36,617 bases of DNA from DATJBF01 sp035515475. Lineage in GTDB: Bacteria > Verrucomicrobiota > Verrucomicrobiia > Palsa-1439. Of the stretch, positions 36,521 through 36,617 are shown piece by piece. A program made the translations under genes and the position numbers. Location of the stretch: assembly GCA_035515475.1 (NCBI GenBank), contig DATJBF010000020.1, positions 1 through 36,617 on the forward strand, in the 5' to 3' direction. Every line of letters begins with the position of its first letter. Positions within the stretch are counted from its first letter, which is position 1. Under the pieces are notes generated by a model, which was not told the origin of the DNA, did no database searches, and was given only the letters and a program-made list of their open reading frames with translations.

Positions 36521-36617
36521 TGAACGTCGGACGGTTTTCGACTGCATGGCAGTTGGGAATGGGGCTCAGAATCTTCTCCCACAATCGTTGCCACCAAGCG
36601 CGTTCACGCGGCGGCAC
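36513..36617 (-). CDS. Partial gene running off the right edge
   Basis: An open frame enters at the right edge and ends at 36513-36515 with 34 codons: PPRERAWWQRLWEKILSPIP, then NCHAVENRPTFNG. The Trp-rich composition and overlap of its stop with the next gene's ATG suggest a genuine C terminus. It has no recognised family. Confidence 0.35.
   Translation of the reverse strand: MPPRERAWWQRLWEKILSPIPNCHAVENRPTFNG

Overview
The window looks like a chromosomal segment of a GC-rich Gram-negative bacterium with small-type purine enzymes (separate PurS, PurQ and short PurL), an EmrAB-NodT efflux operon and many short palindromic repeats. Gene content and repeat style suggest Verrucomicrobiota (Limisphaerales/Pedosphaera-like). 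That placement is an inference from remembered patterns, not a search. No rRNA, tRNA or CRISPR array was seen.

Layout. 1-1528: a complete ISNCY/IS1202-type insertion sequence whose left end is base 1, so the window edge is probably a repeat-induced contig break. 1603-4443: an Ada-like methyltransferase, leuB (-) and an XRE regulator (-) divergent from purB. 4631-17681: a loose purine cluster on the + strand (purB, purS, purQ, purL, purF, purM, purH), interrupted by an orphan gene, an S66 peptidase (-), a stand-alone receiver protein, a signal peptidase and a small anchored protein. 17910-24770: a large membrane glycosyltransferase-like protein with TPRs, a DUF971 protein, PolX (-), a BON protein (-), a small + gene and inorganic pyrophosphatase (-). 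24819-29587 (-): a tightly overlapping operon of HlyD/EmrA adaptor, DHA2 transporter, cytidylate-kinase-like protein and NodT outer membrane factor. 29806-32457: sixA (-), leuC (-), and a divergent lipoate/biotin ligase. 32458-36617: an accessory tract with gene debris (a truncated DUF4160 gene before an intact DUF2442 gene, two cupin-like 5' fragments), a candidate HEPN-motif protein, a BglII/BstYI-type restriction-modification pair, a membrane protein and a partial gene at the right edge.

Main observations. (1) Many genes carry a TTGNNN-N16/17-TANNNT promoter, and in at least six cases the -10 box ends only 6-9 nt before the start codon, which implies leaderless mRNAs. (2) Heptanucleotide RTCACCR-type repeats, one forming a 16-bp hairpin, sit in frame inside purL (two places) and the lipoate ligase gene; a second repeat family also sits in purL. 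This resembles the protein-inserted palindromic elements known from Rickettsia. (3) The accessory tract joins a type II R-M operon to a candidate HEPN RNase gene and a broken DUF4160/DUF2442 pair. (4) A near-consensus sigma-54 promoter precedes the lone receiver gene inside the purine cluster.

Seven of the purine steps are encoded here (PurF, PurL/Q/S, PurM, PurB, PurH). PurD, PurN/T, PurE/K and PurC are not in the window. LeuB and LeuC lie about 27 kb apart and LeuD is absent, so leucine genes are dispersed too.
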